A stretch of DNA of 45,612 nucleotides. Source: Macromonas nakdongensis (GTDB lineage: Bacteria; Pseudomonadota; Gammaproteobacteria; Burkholderiales; Burkholderiaceae_C). Shown one piece after another: positions 7,930 to 15,284 of the stretch (the first letter of the stretch is position 1; each line of letters starts with the position of its first letter). The notes below the pieces were generated by a model. It was not told where the DNA came from and did no database searches. It was given only the letters and a program-made list of their open reading frames with translations. Location of the stretch: NCBI RefSeq assembly GCF_002837145.1, contig NZ_NWMV01000011.1:1-45612 (forward strand). The letters are read 5' to 3'. Position numbers and translations under genes: made by a program.

Positions 7930-8127
7930 TCAGGCCTCGACCCGGTAGCCTTCTTCGGCGATGGCCTGGGCGATGGTGTCGCGGGTTTGGGTGGAATCGA
8001 CCTCGACCTTGTTCTGCTGGCGGTCGATGCGCACCTGGGCCTGAGGGTCGGCGGCCTTGATGGCCTGGGTGACGGCTTTTTCGCAGTGGCCGCAGGTCAT
8101 GCCGGTGACGGTGAGGGTGTGGGTCAT
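7930..8127 (-). CDS. copZ: CopZ-like copper chaperone (HMA domain)
   Basis: Small cytoplasmic Cu(I) carrier of 65 residues, a single heavy-metal-associated domain. The binding motif GMTCGHC has Cys12 and Cys15, and the fold ends with EEGYRVE as in other HMA proteins. A GGAG ribosome site lies five bases before the ATG. It is the first gene of copZ-cueR, driven by a CueR-type promoter at 8167-8197, and would deliver copper to CopA encoded divergently. Confidence 0.95.
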   Translation of the reverse strand: MTHTLTVTGMTCGHCEKAVTQAIKAADPQAQVRIDRQQNKVEVDSTQTRDTIAQAIAEEGYRVEA

Positions 8128-8166
8128 GGGGGCTCCAAAGGGGGGATCAACAAGGGAACGTATGGG

Positions 8167-8197
8167 AGTATGAACCTTTCCATGGTGGGAAGGTCAA
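8167..8197 (-). promoter_or_regulatory. CueR-type promoter of copZ-cueR
   Basis: On the minus strand: -35 TTGACC (8192-8197), a 19-bp spacer and -10 CATACT (8167-8172). The long spacer is diagnostic of MerR-family activation by DNA twisting. Inside the spacer lies a 7-7-7 dyad at 8174-8194 (plus strand ACCTTTC-N7-GGAAGGT), close to the CueR consensus ACCTTCC-N7-GGAAGGT. The predicted start site is about 33 bases before copZ. Confidence 0.88.
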
Positions 8198-8223
8198 GGG
8201 GGCGACCGGTGGTCGGTGGGGGC

Positions 8224-8254
8224 TTGACTCTGACACGGTGTCAAGGTTCATACT
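8224..8254 (+). promoter_or_regulatory. CueR-type promoter of copA
   Basis: -35 TTGACT (8224-8229), 19-bp spacer, -10 CATACT (8249-8254), the same layout and -10 as the divergent copZ promoter. The spacer holds a 7-7-7 dyad ACTCTGA-N7-TCAAGGT with a perfect inner palindrome TGACACGGTGTCA (8230-8243 region). Its half-sites differ from those of copZ. The -10 ends only six bases before the copA ATG. Confidence 0.85.
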
Positions 8255-8260
8255 GCTCGT

Positions 8261-10570
8261 ATGAACACAAAAACCGCTCCCCTGGACGGTGCCGATGGCA
8301 CCGTCTGCGAACTGGACCTGGGTATCGGCGGCATGACCTGCGCCTCCTGCGTGTCGCGGGTGGAAAAGGCCCTGAAAAAGCTCCCTGGCGTGCAGGACGT
8401 CACGGTGAACCTGGCGACCGAATCGGCCCGGGTGCGCTGGACCGACAACGCGGCCGCCGAGGACGCTGCCGGCCAGCCGGCCATGGCCGCCCGCATCCAG
8501 CGTGCGGTGCGCGACGCGGGTTACGAACCCCGGCCGGTGCTGGCAGACGACCACACGCAGCAGGCCGCCGTGCTGGGGGTGCCGCGCGACGCCTGGCCGG
8601 TGCTGCTGGGGGTGGTTTTGTCGCTGCCGCTGGCCGGTCCCATGGTGGGCGACCTGTTCGGTCAACACTGGATGCTGCCGGCCTGGGTGCAGTTCGTGCT
8701 GGCCACACCGGTGCAGTTTGTGCTGGGCTGGCGCTTTTACCGGGCGGGCTGGCACGCGCTGAAAGCGCGCACCGGCAACATGGAACTGCTGGTGTCCATC
8801 GGCACCAGCGCCGCCTGGGGTATGAGCACCTGGTTGTGGTGGCGCGCCGAACCGGGCGAGATGGTGCACCTGTACTTCGAGGCCTCGGCCGTGGTCATCA
8901 CCCTGGTGCTGCTGGGCAAATGGCTGGAAGCGCGCGCCAAACGCCAGACGACCGAGGCCATCCGCGCCCTGCACGCGCTGCGCCCCGAACTGGCGCACCT
9001 GATGCCCGACGGCGTCAAGCGCGAAGACGTGCAGGACGTGCCCGTGGCCGAACTCTTGCCCGGCGACGTGGTGCTGGTGCGCCCGGGCGAACGCATGCCC
9101 GCCGACGGCGAAGTGCGGCAGGGCCAGACGCAGGTGGACGAATCGATGCTGACCGGCGAACCCATGCCGGTGGCCAAACAGCCCGGCGACCGTGTCACCG
9201 GCGGCAGCCTGAACGGCGACGGCGCGGTGCAGGTGACCGTGACGGCGGTGGGTTCACAGAGCGTGCTCAACCGCATCATCGCGCTGGTGCAGGACGCGCA
9301 GGCGGCCAAGGCCCCGGTGCAGCGACTGGTGGACCGGGTGGCGGCGGTGTTCGTGCCCACGGTGCTGGTGATTGCGCTGATCACCTGCCTGGCTTGGTGG
9401 TGGCAGGGCGCGCCGCTGGAAGACGCTTTGCTGCACGCCGTGGCGGTGCTGGTGATCGCCTGTCCCTGTGCCCTGGGCCTGGCCACGCCCGCGGCCATCA
9501 TGGCCGGCACCGGGGTGGCGGCCCGGTACGGCATCCTGATCAAAGACGCCGAAGCCCTGGAAGTGGCGCACCGGGTGGACACCGTGGCCTTCGACAAGAC
9601 CGGCACCCTGACCGTGGGCGAACCCCGGCTGGTGAAGCTGGTGCCCGCCGCCGGCGTGGACGAAGCCGGGGCCTTGCAGGCCGCGGCCGCCTTGCAGGCG
9701 CAAAGCGAACACCCGCTGGCGCGGGCGGTGGTGCAGGCCGCTGCAGCGGCCACTGCCGACGCGCAGACCGCCGAGGACGTGCAATCCGTGCCCGGCCGCG
9801 GCACGCATGGGCGGGTGCAGGGCGCCTGGATTTACGTGGGCAGCCTGCGCTGGATGGAGGAACTGGGGCTGACACTGGGGCCCTTGGCTGCACAGGCCCA
9901 GGCGCTGCAGGCCGAGGGCGCCACCGTGTCCATGCTGGCCATGGGGCAAGGTGCCGAGGGTGGCGAGCCGGACCGGGTACAGCCCCTGGCGCTGCTGGCC
10001 TTTGCCGACGAAGCCAAACCCGGGGCCGCCGAGGCCGTGGCCGAACTGCGCGCGCGCGGCCTGCGCCTGACCATGATTTCCGGCGACAACCGGGGCGCGG
10101 CCGAGGCCATGGCGCGCCGCCTGGGGTTGCGGCCCGACGAAGGCGAGGTGCTGGCAGAAGTGCTGCCCGGCGACAAGGCCGCGCGCGTGGCCGAGTTGAA
10201 GGCCGGTGGCCACCGCGTGGCCATGGTGGGCGATGGCGTGAACGACGCCCCGGCCCTGGCGGCGGCCGACGTGGGCTTGGCCATGAGCCATGCACAGGGC
10301 GGGTCCGATGTGGCCATGCACGCCGCCGGCATCACCCTGATGCGCGGCGACCCCCGGCTGGTGGCCGCGGCGCTGGACATCTCGCGCCGCACCGTGGGCA
10401 AGATCCGGCAGAACCTGTTCTGGGCCTTTGTTTACAACGTGGCCGGCATCCCGCTGGCGGCGCTGGGCTTCCTGAACCCGGTGGTGGCCGGTGCCGCGAT
10501 GGCGCTGAGTTCGGTGAGCGTGGTGACCAATGCGCTGTTGCTCAAACGGTGGCGTCCGCCGGGGGTGTGA
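8261..10570 (+). CDS. copA: CopA-type Cu(I)-exporting P1B ATPase
   Basis: Inner-membrane pump that exports cytoplasmic Cu(I), 769 residues. One N-terminal HMA domain with GGMTCASC (Cys27, Cys30); transmembrane copper site CPC at residues 401-403; phosphorylation motif DKTGTLT with Asp445; nucleotide-binding SEHPL; hinge GDGVNDAPA. The last membrane helices carry YN and MxxSS residues ([12 protein letters not shown]) that define the copper subgroup P1B-1. The ATG is the only sensible start, since the next Met lies in the HMA motif; there is no room for a ribosome site upstream if transcription begins at the predicted promoter. Followed by the gene-free copy B region. Confidence 0.96.
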   Translation: MNTKTAPLDGADGTVCELDLGIGGMTCASCVSRVEKALKKLPGVQDVTVNLATESARVRWTDNAAAEDAAGQPAMAARIQRAVRDAGYEPRPVLADDHTQQAAVLGVPRDAWPVLLGVVLSLPLAGPMVGDLFGQHWMLPAWVQFVLATPVQFVLGWRFYRAGWHALKARTGNMELLVSIGTSAAWGMSTWLWWRAEPGEMVHLYFEASAVVITLVLLGKWLEARAKRQTTEAIRALHALRPELAHLMPDGVKREDVQDVPVAELLPGDVVLVRPGERMPADGEVRQGQTQVDESMLTGEPMPVAKQPGDRVTGGSLNGDGAVQVTVTAVGSQSVLNRIIALVQDAQAAKAPVQRLVDRVAAVFVPTVLVIALITCLAWWWQGAPLEDALLHAVAVLVIACPCALGLATPAAIMAGTGVAARYGILIKDAEALEVAHRVDTVAFDKTGTLTVGEPRLVKLVPAAGVDEAGALQAAAALQAQSEHPLARAVVQAAAAATADAQTAEDVQSVPGRGTHGRVQGAWIYVGSLRWMEELGLTLGPLAAQAQALQAEGATVSMLAMGQGAEGGEPDRVQPLALLAFADEAKPGAAEAVAELRARGLRLTMISGDNRGAAEAMARRLGLRPDEGEVLAEVLPGDKAARVAELKAGGHRVAMVGDGVNDAPALAAADVGLAMSHAQGGSDVAMHAAGITLMRGDPRLVAAALDISRRTVGKIRQNLFWAFVYNVAGIPLAALGFLNPVVAGAAMALSSVSVVTNALLLKRWRPPGV

Positions 10571-10632
10571 AGCGGTGTTGTGGGGCGGCCAAGGGCTTTC
10601 TGACTGTCTTCATATGAATCTATTTTTCAAAG

Positions 10633-10650
10633 TAGTGGTAGTAATAGAAG
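10633..10650 (+). other. DnaA-trio-like array in copy B
   Basis: Reads TAG TGG TAG TAA TAG AAG, followed by a ten-base spacer and the TTGTGCACAA palindrome. Mixed TAG/TAA/AAG triplets are also found in the trio arrays of known origins. Aligns to 6604-6621 in copy A. Confidence 0.6.
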
Positions 10651-10661
10651 CGCCATCGACC

Positions 10662-10671
10662 TTGTGCACAA
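10662..10671. promoter_or_regulatory. Palindromic DnaA-box-like site B1 (TTGTGCACAA)
   Basis: Perfect ten-base palindrome, readable as TTGTGCACA on both strands, in the trio-proximal position. Aligns to the copy A site at 6633-6641. Confidence 0.5.
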
Positions 10672-10808
10672 GCCCGGAAAGTTTTTAAAAATCAAAGGCT
10701 TGCCCTGGCGCAAAGGGTGTGGACCAGGCCCCCGGATCGCCGCGGGCGATTGGGGACAACTTCCTACTTGTTCCATGGGGTGTGAACAACTTTTAGGTTG
10801 TGCCTTTT

Positions 10809-10817
10809 TTGTCCACA
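10809..10817 (+). promoter_or_regulatory. DnaA box B3 (TTGTCCACA)
   Basis: Exact match to box A3 at 6779-6787 and to the high-GC DnaA box form. Other weak sites in copy B are TGTGAACAA (10781-10789), TGGGGACAA (10751-10759) and TGTGGACCA (10718-10726). Confidence 0.6.
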
Positions 10818-10840
10818 GGGTTGTGGGGGCCGAACCCCGC

Positions 10841-10854
10841 TTGACCTGCGTCAA
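10841..10854. promoter_or_regulatory. FNR/DNR-type operator before the hemerythrin-like gene
   Basis: TTGAC-CTGC-GTCAA, inside a larger inverted repeat GCTTGAC/GTCAAGC (10839-10856). It fits the FNR/DNR pattern TTGAY-N4-RTCAA. If it acts at -41.5, transcription would start near 10889, about 20 bases before the chosen ATG. Confidence 0.6.
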
Positions 10855-10908
10855 GCCCCCGACCGTGGGCTGCTGCCATGCTCTGGGGCCATGAAGGAGA
10901 CCTTGCCC

Positions 10909-11493
10909 ATGGCCACCCCCGCTTCCCTGCGCATCATCCGCGACGAACACATGGCGCTGTCGGCCATGCTGCGGTCGCTGCACCTGCTGGTCCAGCAAGG
11001 GCCGGGCACCGACCCGAAACGCTTTTTCGACAGCCTGCGCGCCATGCTGTTCTACATCGACGAATTTCCCGAGCGCCTGCACCACCCGAAAGAGTCGAAT
11101 CTGCTGTTCCCGCGCGTGGTGCGGCTGGCGCCGCAGACCATGGCCACGGTCGAACGGCTGGAGCAGGACCACCTGCGCGGCGAGGCCGCGGTGCGCGAGC
11201 TGCAGCACCTTTTGCTGGCCTGGGAACTGCTGGGCGAGACCCGCCGCGCGGCCTTTGTGGACGCCTATGAGCGTTACCACCGTTTCTATCTGGAGCACAT
11301 GAGGCTGGAAGAGCAGGACATCCTGCCCGAGGCGGAAAAGCACCTGAGCGCCGAGGACTGGCGCGAGCTGGACCAGGCCTTTGCCAGCAACCGCGACCCT
11401 TTGACCGGCCAGTACCCGGCCGCGCCCGAATACGAGCGGCTGTTCCAGCGCATCCTGCACGACGCGCCGGCCCCCATCGGTCTGGGCGCTTGA
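10909..11493 (+). CDS. Hemerythrin-like HHE domain protein
   Basis: Probable cytoplasmic di-iron protein of 194 residues. The HHE four-helix pattern is visible: IRDEHMALSAML (first His), ERLHHPKESNLLFP (HHxxE), LEQDHLRGEAAV, and YHRFYLEHMRLEEQDILP (His then acidic ligands). Such proteins bind O2, NO or iron; the exact role is unknown. The ATG at 10909 is chosen because AAGGAG lies nine bases upstream; an in-frame ATG at 10891 would add six residues and has a poorer ribosome site. The FNR-type operator upstream fits induction at low oxygen or by NO. Confidence 0.85.
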   Translation: MATPASLRIIRDEHMALSAMLRSLHLLVQQGPGTDPKRFFDSLRAMLFYIDEFPERLHHPKESNLLFPRVVRLAPQTMATVERLEQDHLRGEAAVRELQHLLLAWELLGETRRAAFVDAYERYHRFYLEHMRLEEQDILPEAEKHLSAEDWRELDQAFASNRDPLTGQYPAAPEYERLFQRILHDAPAPIGLGA

Positions 11494-11506
11494 GCGGCGC
11501 GCCCGT

Positions 11507-12871
11507 TCAGGCGGGTAGGGTGGCCAGCAGTTCGTCGAAGTGGCGCAGCAGTTGCTGCACCTCCTTTTCGCCGGTGGCGGGGGCGCAGAGCATCATGCTG
11601 TGGAAGGGGGTGAGCAGCACGCCCCGGTTGAGCATGAACAGGTGGGTGAAGGCTTCCAGCTCGGGCTGCCCGTGGTCGCGCACGTCTTGGGCGTGGCGCG
11701 GGGTGTGGGGCATGAACTGCAGTTCCAGGCGCGCGCCGATGCGGGTCACGGTCCAGGGCCGGCCCGCCGACCGAATGCGTTGCAGCAGCCCGGTTTCCAG
11801 GGATTCGGCCTGTGCCAGCATGGGCCGGTAGCTGTCGGGCGTGTGCAGGTGTTGCAGGGCGGCGTGGAGCGCGGCCACCGTCAGCGGGTTGGCGGTGAGC
11901 GTGGTGCCGATGCCGCTGTGGCCTTCGGGCGCCTGGTCTTTGGCTTGGCGCATGCGCCAGGCCAGGGCGTCGGTGAAACCATAGACGGCACACGGCAGGC
12001 CACCGGCCACGGCCTTGCCCGCCACCAGCAGGTCGGGTTGCAGGCCGTGGTGGCGGGCGTAACCGCCGGGACCGCTGGAGAGGGTGTGGGTTTCGTCCAG
12101 CACCAGCAGGGTGCCGTGGCGCCGGCACAGGGCTTGGGCCGCGTCCCAGAAACCGGGGGTGGGCGGCACCAGGCCACAGTTGGTGAGCGCAGGTTCGGCC
12201 AGCAGCGCGGCCACCTGGCCGTCGGCCAGGGCGGCTTCCAGCGCGTCCAGGTCGTTGAAAGGGACGACGCGGGTGTAGGCGTGGTGGTTGTGCACCTGGC
12301 CCAGCACCGAGGGCCGGGCCAGGGTGGCGCCACTGGCCGGGTCCCGGTCCACCAGGGTGTCGTCCACGGCGCCGTGGTAGCAACCGTCGAACACCAGCAG
12401 CTGGGGCCGGCGCGTCACGGCGCGGGCCCAGCGCAGCACGAAGCGGTTGGCGTCGCTGGCCGTCAGGGCCAGTTGCCAGCAGGGCAGGCCGAAGCGCTGC
12501 GCCAGCAGTTCGCCGACTTCGGGGGTTTGTGTGGCGGGCAGCATGCAGGTCAGGCCGCGCGCCGCCTGGCGGGCGATGGCCTCGGCCACGGGCGCCGGGC
12601 TGTGGCCGAACATGGCGCCGGTGTCGCCCAGGCAGAAGTCGGTGTGCTGCAGGCCGTCGGCGCATTCCAGCGTCACGCCCTGGGCCTGGCGCACGAACAG
12701 CGTGGCCGGGGTGGGCCAGTCGCGCATCCAGTGCAGGGGCACACCGAACAGAAAGTGCGCCTGCGCCTGCTGGGCTAGGGCCAGCGATTGGGGGTGCGCG
12801 GCGACGAAGCGCTGGCGTTCGGCCTCGAACAGCGGCGCCAGCCAGGGTTTGGGTGGGGCGGTGTCACTCAT
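11507..12871 (-). CDS. Class III PLP-dependent aminotransferase, substrate unknown
   Basis: Fold-type I enzyme of about 454 residues related to glutamate-1-semialdehyde aminomutase and omega-transaminases. Visible signatures: YHGAVDDTLVDRD (substrate loop), LLVLDETHTLSSGPGGY with the PLP-binding Asp, LLVAGKAVAGGLPCAVYGF with the Schiff-base Lys, and GIGTTLTANPLTVAAL. It is not a standard HemL: the N-terminal 40 residues and the GDTGAMFGHSP motif differ. The ATG at 12871 is followed by MSDTAPPKPWL; longer in-frame extensions look non-coding. It is convergent with the hemerythrin gene and divergent from the MFS gene. Confidence 0.85.
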   Translation of the reverse strand: MSDTAPPKPWLAPLFEAERQRFVAAHPQSLALAQQAQAHFLFGVPLHWMRDWPTPATLFVRQAQGVTLECADGLQHTDFCLGDTGAMFGHSPAPVAEAIARQAARGLTCMLPATQTPEVGELLAQRFGLPCWQLALTASDANRFVLRWARAVTRRPQLLVFDGCYHGAVDDTLVDRDPASGATLARPSVLGQVHNHHAYTRVVPFNDLDALEAALADGQVAALLAEPALTNCGLVPPTPGFWDAAQALCRRHGTLLVLDETHTLSSGPGGYARHHGLQPDLLVAGKAVAGGLPCAVYGFTDALAWRMRQAKDQAPEGHSGIGTTLTANPLTVAALHAALQHLHTPDSYRPMLAQAESLETGLLQRIRSAGRPWTVTRIGARLELQFMPHTPRHAQDVRDHGQPELEAFTHLFMLNRGVLLTPFHSMMLCAPATGEKEVQQLLRHFDELLATLPA

Positions 12872-12913
12872 GGTGCCACAGCTTAAGGGGGGCTTGCCGC
12901 AGAATGCGGAACC

Positions 12914-14161
12914 ATGTCCACCTTGCCCGACAGGTCCGCTTCGACCCCATCCGCCGCCTGGGACCGGCGCGGCCTGCTGCTGGCCGTGGTGCTGTCGCTG
13001 GGGGCGGCGGTGTCGCTCGGCGTCACGCGCTTTGCCTATGGCCTGCTGCTGCCGCCGATGCGCGCCGACCTGGGCTGGAGCTACACCCTGGCCGGGGCCA
13101 TGAACACCTTCAACGCCATCGGCTACCTGCTGGGGGCCTTGGGCGCGCCCTGGCTGATGCGGCGCCTGGGGCCGGAGCGGCTGCTGCTCTGGGGTGCGGG
13201 GCTGGCCAGCGTGTTCATGGCGGGCAGTGGCTTTTTTGTGGACGCCACGCCTTTGTTGGTGCAACGCTTGCTGGCTGGATTGGCCAGTGCCTGGGTGTTC
13301 GTGGCCGGGGGCCTGCTGGCCGCCCGGCTGGGGGCGCACTGGCCCCGGCGCAGCGGCCTGCTGCTGGGCCTGTACTACGGGGGCACGGGTTGGGGCATTG
13401 TGGCCTCAGCGGTGTCGGTGCCGTGGGTGTTGCAGGCCATGGTCGACCGGCCCCACGCCTGGACCTGGGCCTGGTGGTGGCTGGCCGGGCTGTGCGTGGC
13501 GGCCACCGCGGCCCTGGCCTGGGTGGCGCGGGCCCTGCGCCGGCACGAGACCGGAGTGAGCAGCGCACCCGTACCGGCGTCGGCGCAGGCCGTGGGCGTG
13601 CCCGCCCCCGTGTCGCTCTGGCGTTTTGGCCCGGCATTGGCGGGTTACACCTTGTTCGGGGTGGGCTACATCGGCTACATGACTTTTGTGATCGCGCTGC
13701 TGCGCGACCAGGGCCACGCCAGCGCGGCCATCACCTTTTTTTACAGCCTGCTGGGGCTGGCGGTGGTGGCGTCTTCCCGCATCTGGGCCGGCCTGTTGGA
13801 CCGGCACCGCGACGGCCAGCCCCTGGCCCGGCTGAACGCGCTGCTGGGGGTGGCCACGGTGCTGCCCGCGCTCACCTCGACCTGGCCGGTGCTGCTGCTG
13901 TCGGGGCTGATGTTCGGTGGGGTGTTCCTCTCGGTGGTGGCCTCCACCACGGCCTTGGTGCGGCACAACCTGCCGGCGGCGCGCTGGGCGGCGGGCATCA
14001 GCGCCTTCACCACCGTGTTCGCGGCCGGGCAGATCGTGGGGCCCACGGTGGTGGGCTTCATCGCCGACGGTCCGGGCGGGCTGGAGCGTGGCCTGCTGTT
14101 CTCGGCGGTGGCGCTGTGGCTGGGCGCGGCGTTGGCCTGGCGGCAGAAAGCCCTGGTCTGA
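12914..14161 (+). CDS. MFS transporter, YbfB/YjiJ-like
   Basis: Twelve-helix inner-membrane carrier of 415 residues. The first helix region LGVTRFAYGLLLPPMRADLG is typical of the YbfB/YjiJ branch of the major facilitator superfamily (MFS_4), and a charged loop after helix 2/3 (APWLMRRLGPERLL) is in the expected place. A hydrophilic central loop (residues ~210-235) separates the two halves. Substrate is unknown. The divergent aminotransferase 42 bases away could share a metabolite with it, but nothing in the sequence proves that. Confidence 0.85.
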   Translation: MSTLPDRSASTPSAAWDRRGLLLAVVLSLGAAVSLGVTRFAYGLLLPPMRADLGWSYTLAGAMNTFNAIGYLLGALGAPWLMRRLGPERLLLWGAGLASVFMAGSGFFVDATPLLVQRLLAGLASAWVFVAGGLLAARLGAHWPRRSGLLLGLYYGGTGWGIVASAVSVPWVLQAMVDRPHAWTWAWWWLAGLCVAATAALAWVARALRRHETGVSSAPVPASAQAVGVPAPVSLWRFGPALAGYTLFGVGYIGYMTFVIALLRDQGHASAAITFFYSLLGLAVVASSRIWAGLLDRHRDGQPLARLNALLGVATVLPALTSTWPVLLLSGLMFGGVFLSVVASTTALVRHNLPAARWAAGISAFTTVFAAGQIVGPTVVGFIADGPGGLERGLLFSAVALWLGAALAWRQKALV

Positions 14162-14330
14162 CCTCTGCGGCCGAACGCCCCTGCACCGGTCGCGTGGTCC
14201 GGTCCGGGCGCCGAGTGGCCGCCACACCGGCCCTGCCAATGGCACCATGGGCACGGCGGCTTGGCGCTAAGGTACAGGGCCATGGGCAGGCCTTGGGGGG
14301 CTTGCCGCCACGGATGGAAAAGGACGCTCC

Positions 14331-15272
14331 ATGGCCCTGGGTGAATTTGCCTACGCGCAGAACAGCAACCGTTTTCTGGCCGCCGCGCCGCTGGCCGGCC
14401 AGCCCTTCGCGGTGGTGGGCGTGCCGTTCGACGGTGCCGTGACCCACCGACCCGGGGCCCGGTTCGGCCCGCAGGCCATCCGCGCCGCCAGCCTGATGCT
14501 GTGCGACGGCATCCACCCGGTGTTCGACGTGTCGCCCCTGCCACATCTGGGCGATGCGGGCGACCTGCGCCTGCCCAACGCCTCGCCGTTGGCCGAGGTG
14601 CGCAGCCACATCCAGCGCCAGGCGGCGGCGCTGATGGCGCGGCACCACTGCGTGTTTCTGGGGGGCGACCATTCGGTGACTTTGGCCTTGCTGCGCGCGG
14701 CCCGGGAACGCCACGGCCAGCCGCTGGCGCTGCTGCACTTCGACGCCCATTGCGACACCTGGACCGACCATTTCGGCGAACCCTCGGGCCACGGCACCTG
14801 GACCTACGAGGCCCTGCAGGAAGGCTTGGTCAGCCCCGCGCACACGGTGCAGATCGGTATCCGCTCCAGCGGCGAACGGGCGGCGCGCGAGTACGTCAAG
14901 GACCAGGGCGGGCAGATTTTCACGGCGCGCGCCTTGCGCGGTCTGGACGGGGCAGGGCTGGCGCCGGTGTTGCAGTCCGTCCGCGAGCGCATCGGGGCGC
15001 GGCCCTGCTACCTGACGCTGGACATCGACTGCCTGGACCCGGCCTTTGCGCCCGGCACGGGCACGCCCGAGCCGGGGGGCATGACGAGTTCGCAGGTGCT
15101 CACGGTGCTCGAAGGGCTGGCCGACCTGAACTGGGTGGGCATGGACTGCGTGGAAGTGGCGCCGGCCTACGACCACGCCGAGCTGACCAGCCACGCCGCC
15201 GCCACCTTCGTCTGGACCTACCTGAGCGCGCAGGTGGCGCGGCGTGGCGCCTCGACCACGCCGGCGGCCTGA
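14331..15272 (+). CDS. speB: Agmatinase (ureohydrolase family)
   Basis: Hydrolyses agmatine to putrescine and urea in the cytoplasm. 313 residues with all ureohydrolase manganese motifs: GGDHSVTL, HFDAHCDTW and DIDCLDPAFAPGTGTPEPGG (quoted core DIDCLDPAFAPGTGTPE). Family homologues include arginase and guanidinobutyrase; agmatinase is favoured by length, SGHGTWTYEA spacing and the putrescine genes that follow. An AGGA ribosome site precedes the ATG. A PuuB-like oxidase starts 12 bases after the stop, so the two are probably co-transcribed. No clear promoter was found in the 169-base gap upstream. Confidence 0.88.
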   Translation: MALGEFAYAQNSNRFLAAAPLAGQPFAVVGVPFDGAVTHRPGARFGPQAIRAASLMLCDGIHPVFDVSPLPHLGDAGDLRLPNASPLAEVRSHIQRQAAALMARHHCVFLGGDHSVTLALLRAARERHGQPLALLHFDAHCDTWTDHFGEPSGHGTWTYEALQEGLVSPAHTVQIGIRSSGERAAREYVKDQGGQIFTARALRGLDGAGLAPVLQSVRERIGARPCYLTLDIDCLDPAFAPGTGTPEPGGMTSSQVLTVLEGLADLNWVGMDCVEVAPAYDHAELTSHAAATFVWTYLSAQVARRGASTTPAA

Positions 15273-15284
15273 GGCGGGTGACCC

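Larger units (their letters stand above)
10621..10827 (+). repeat. Origin-like element, copy B
   Basis: Second copy of the ~205-bp non-coding element, in the same orientation as copy A and 4.03 kb to its right. It has the AT-rich run TATTTTTCAAAGTAG, the trinucleotide array at 10633-10650, a GC-containing spacer, the palindromic box TTGTGCACAA, and TTGTCCACA at 10809-10817. The copy A consensus box is degraded here. The gap between copA and the hemerythrin-like gene (10571-10908) otherwise holds only a FNR-type site near the gene start. No ORF in this gap looks coding. Origin function is inference. Confidence 0.75.

Noticed and set aside
12872-13339. N-terminal extension of the class III aminotransferase
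   Set aside because: It would overlap the well-supported MFS gene on the other strand and its translation is low-complexity Gln/His/Arg.
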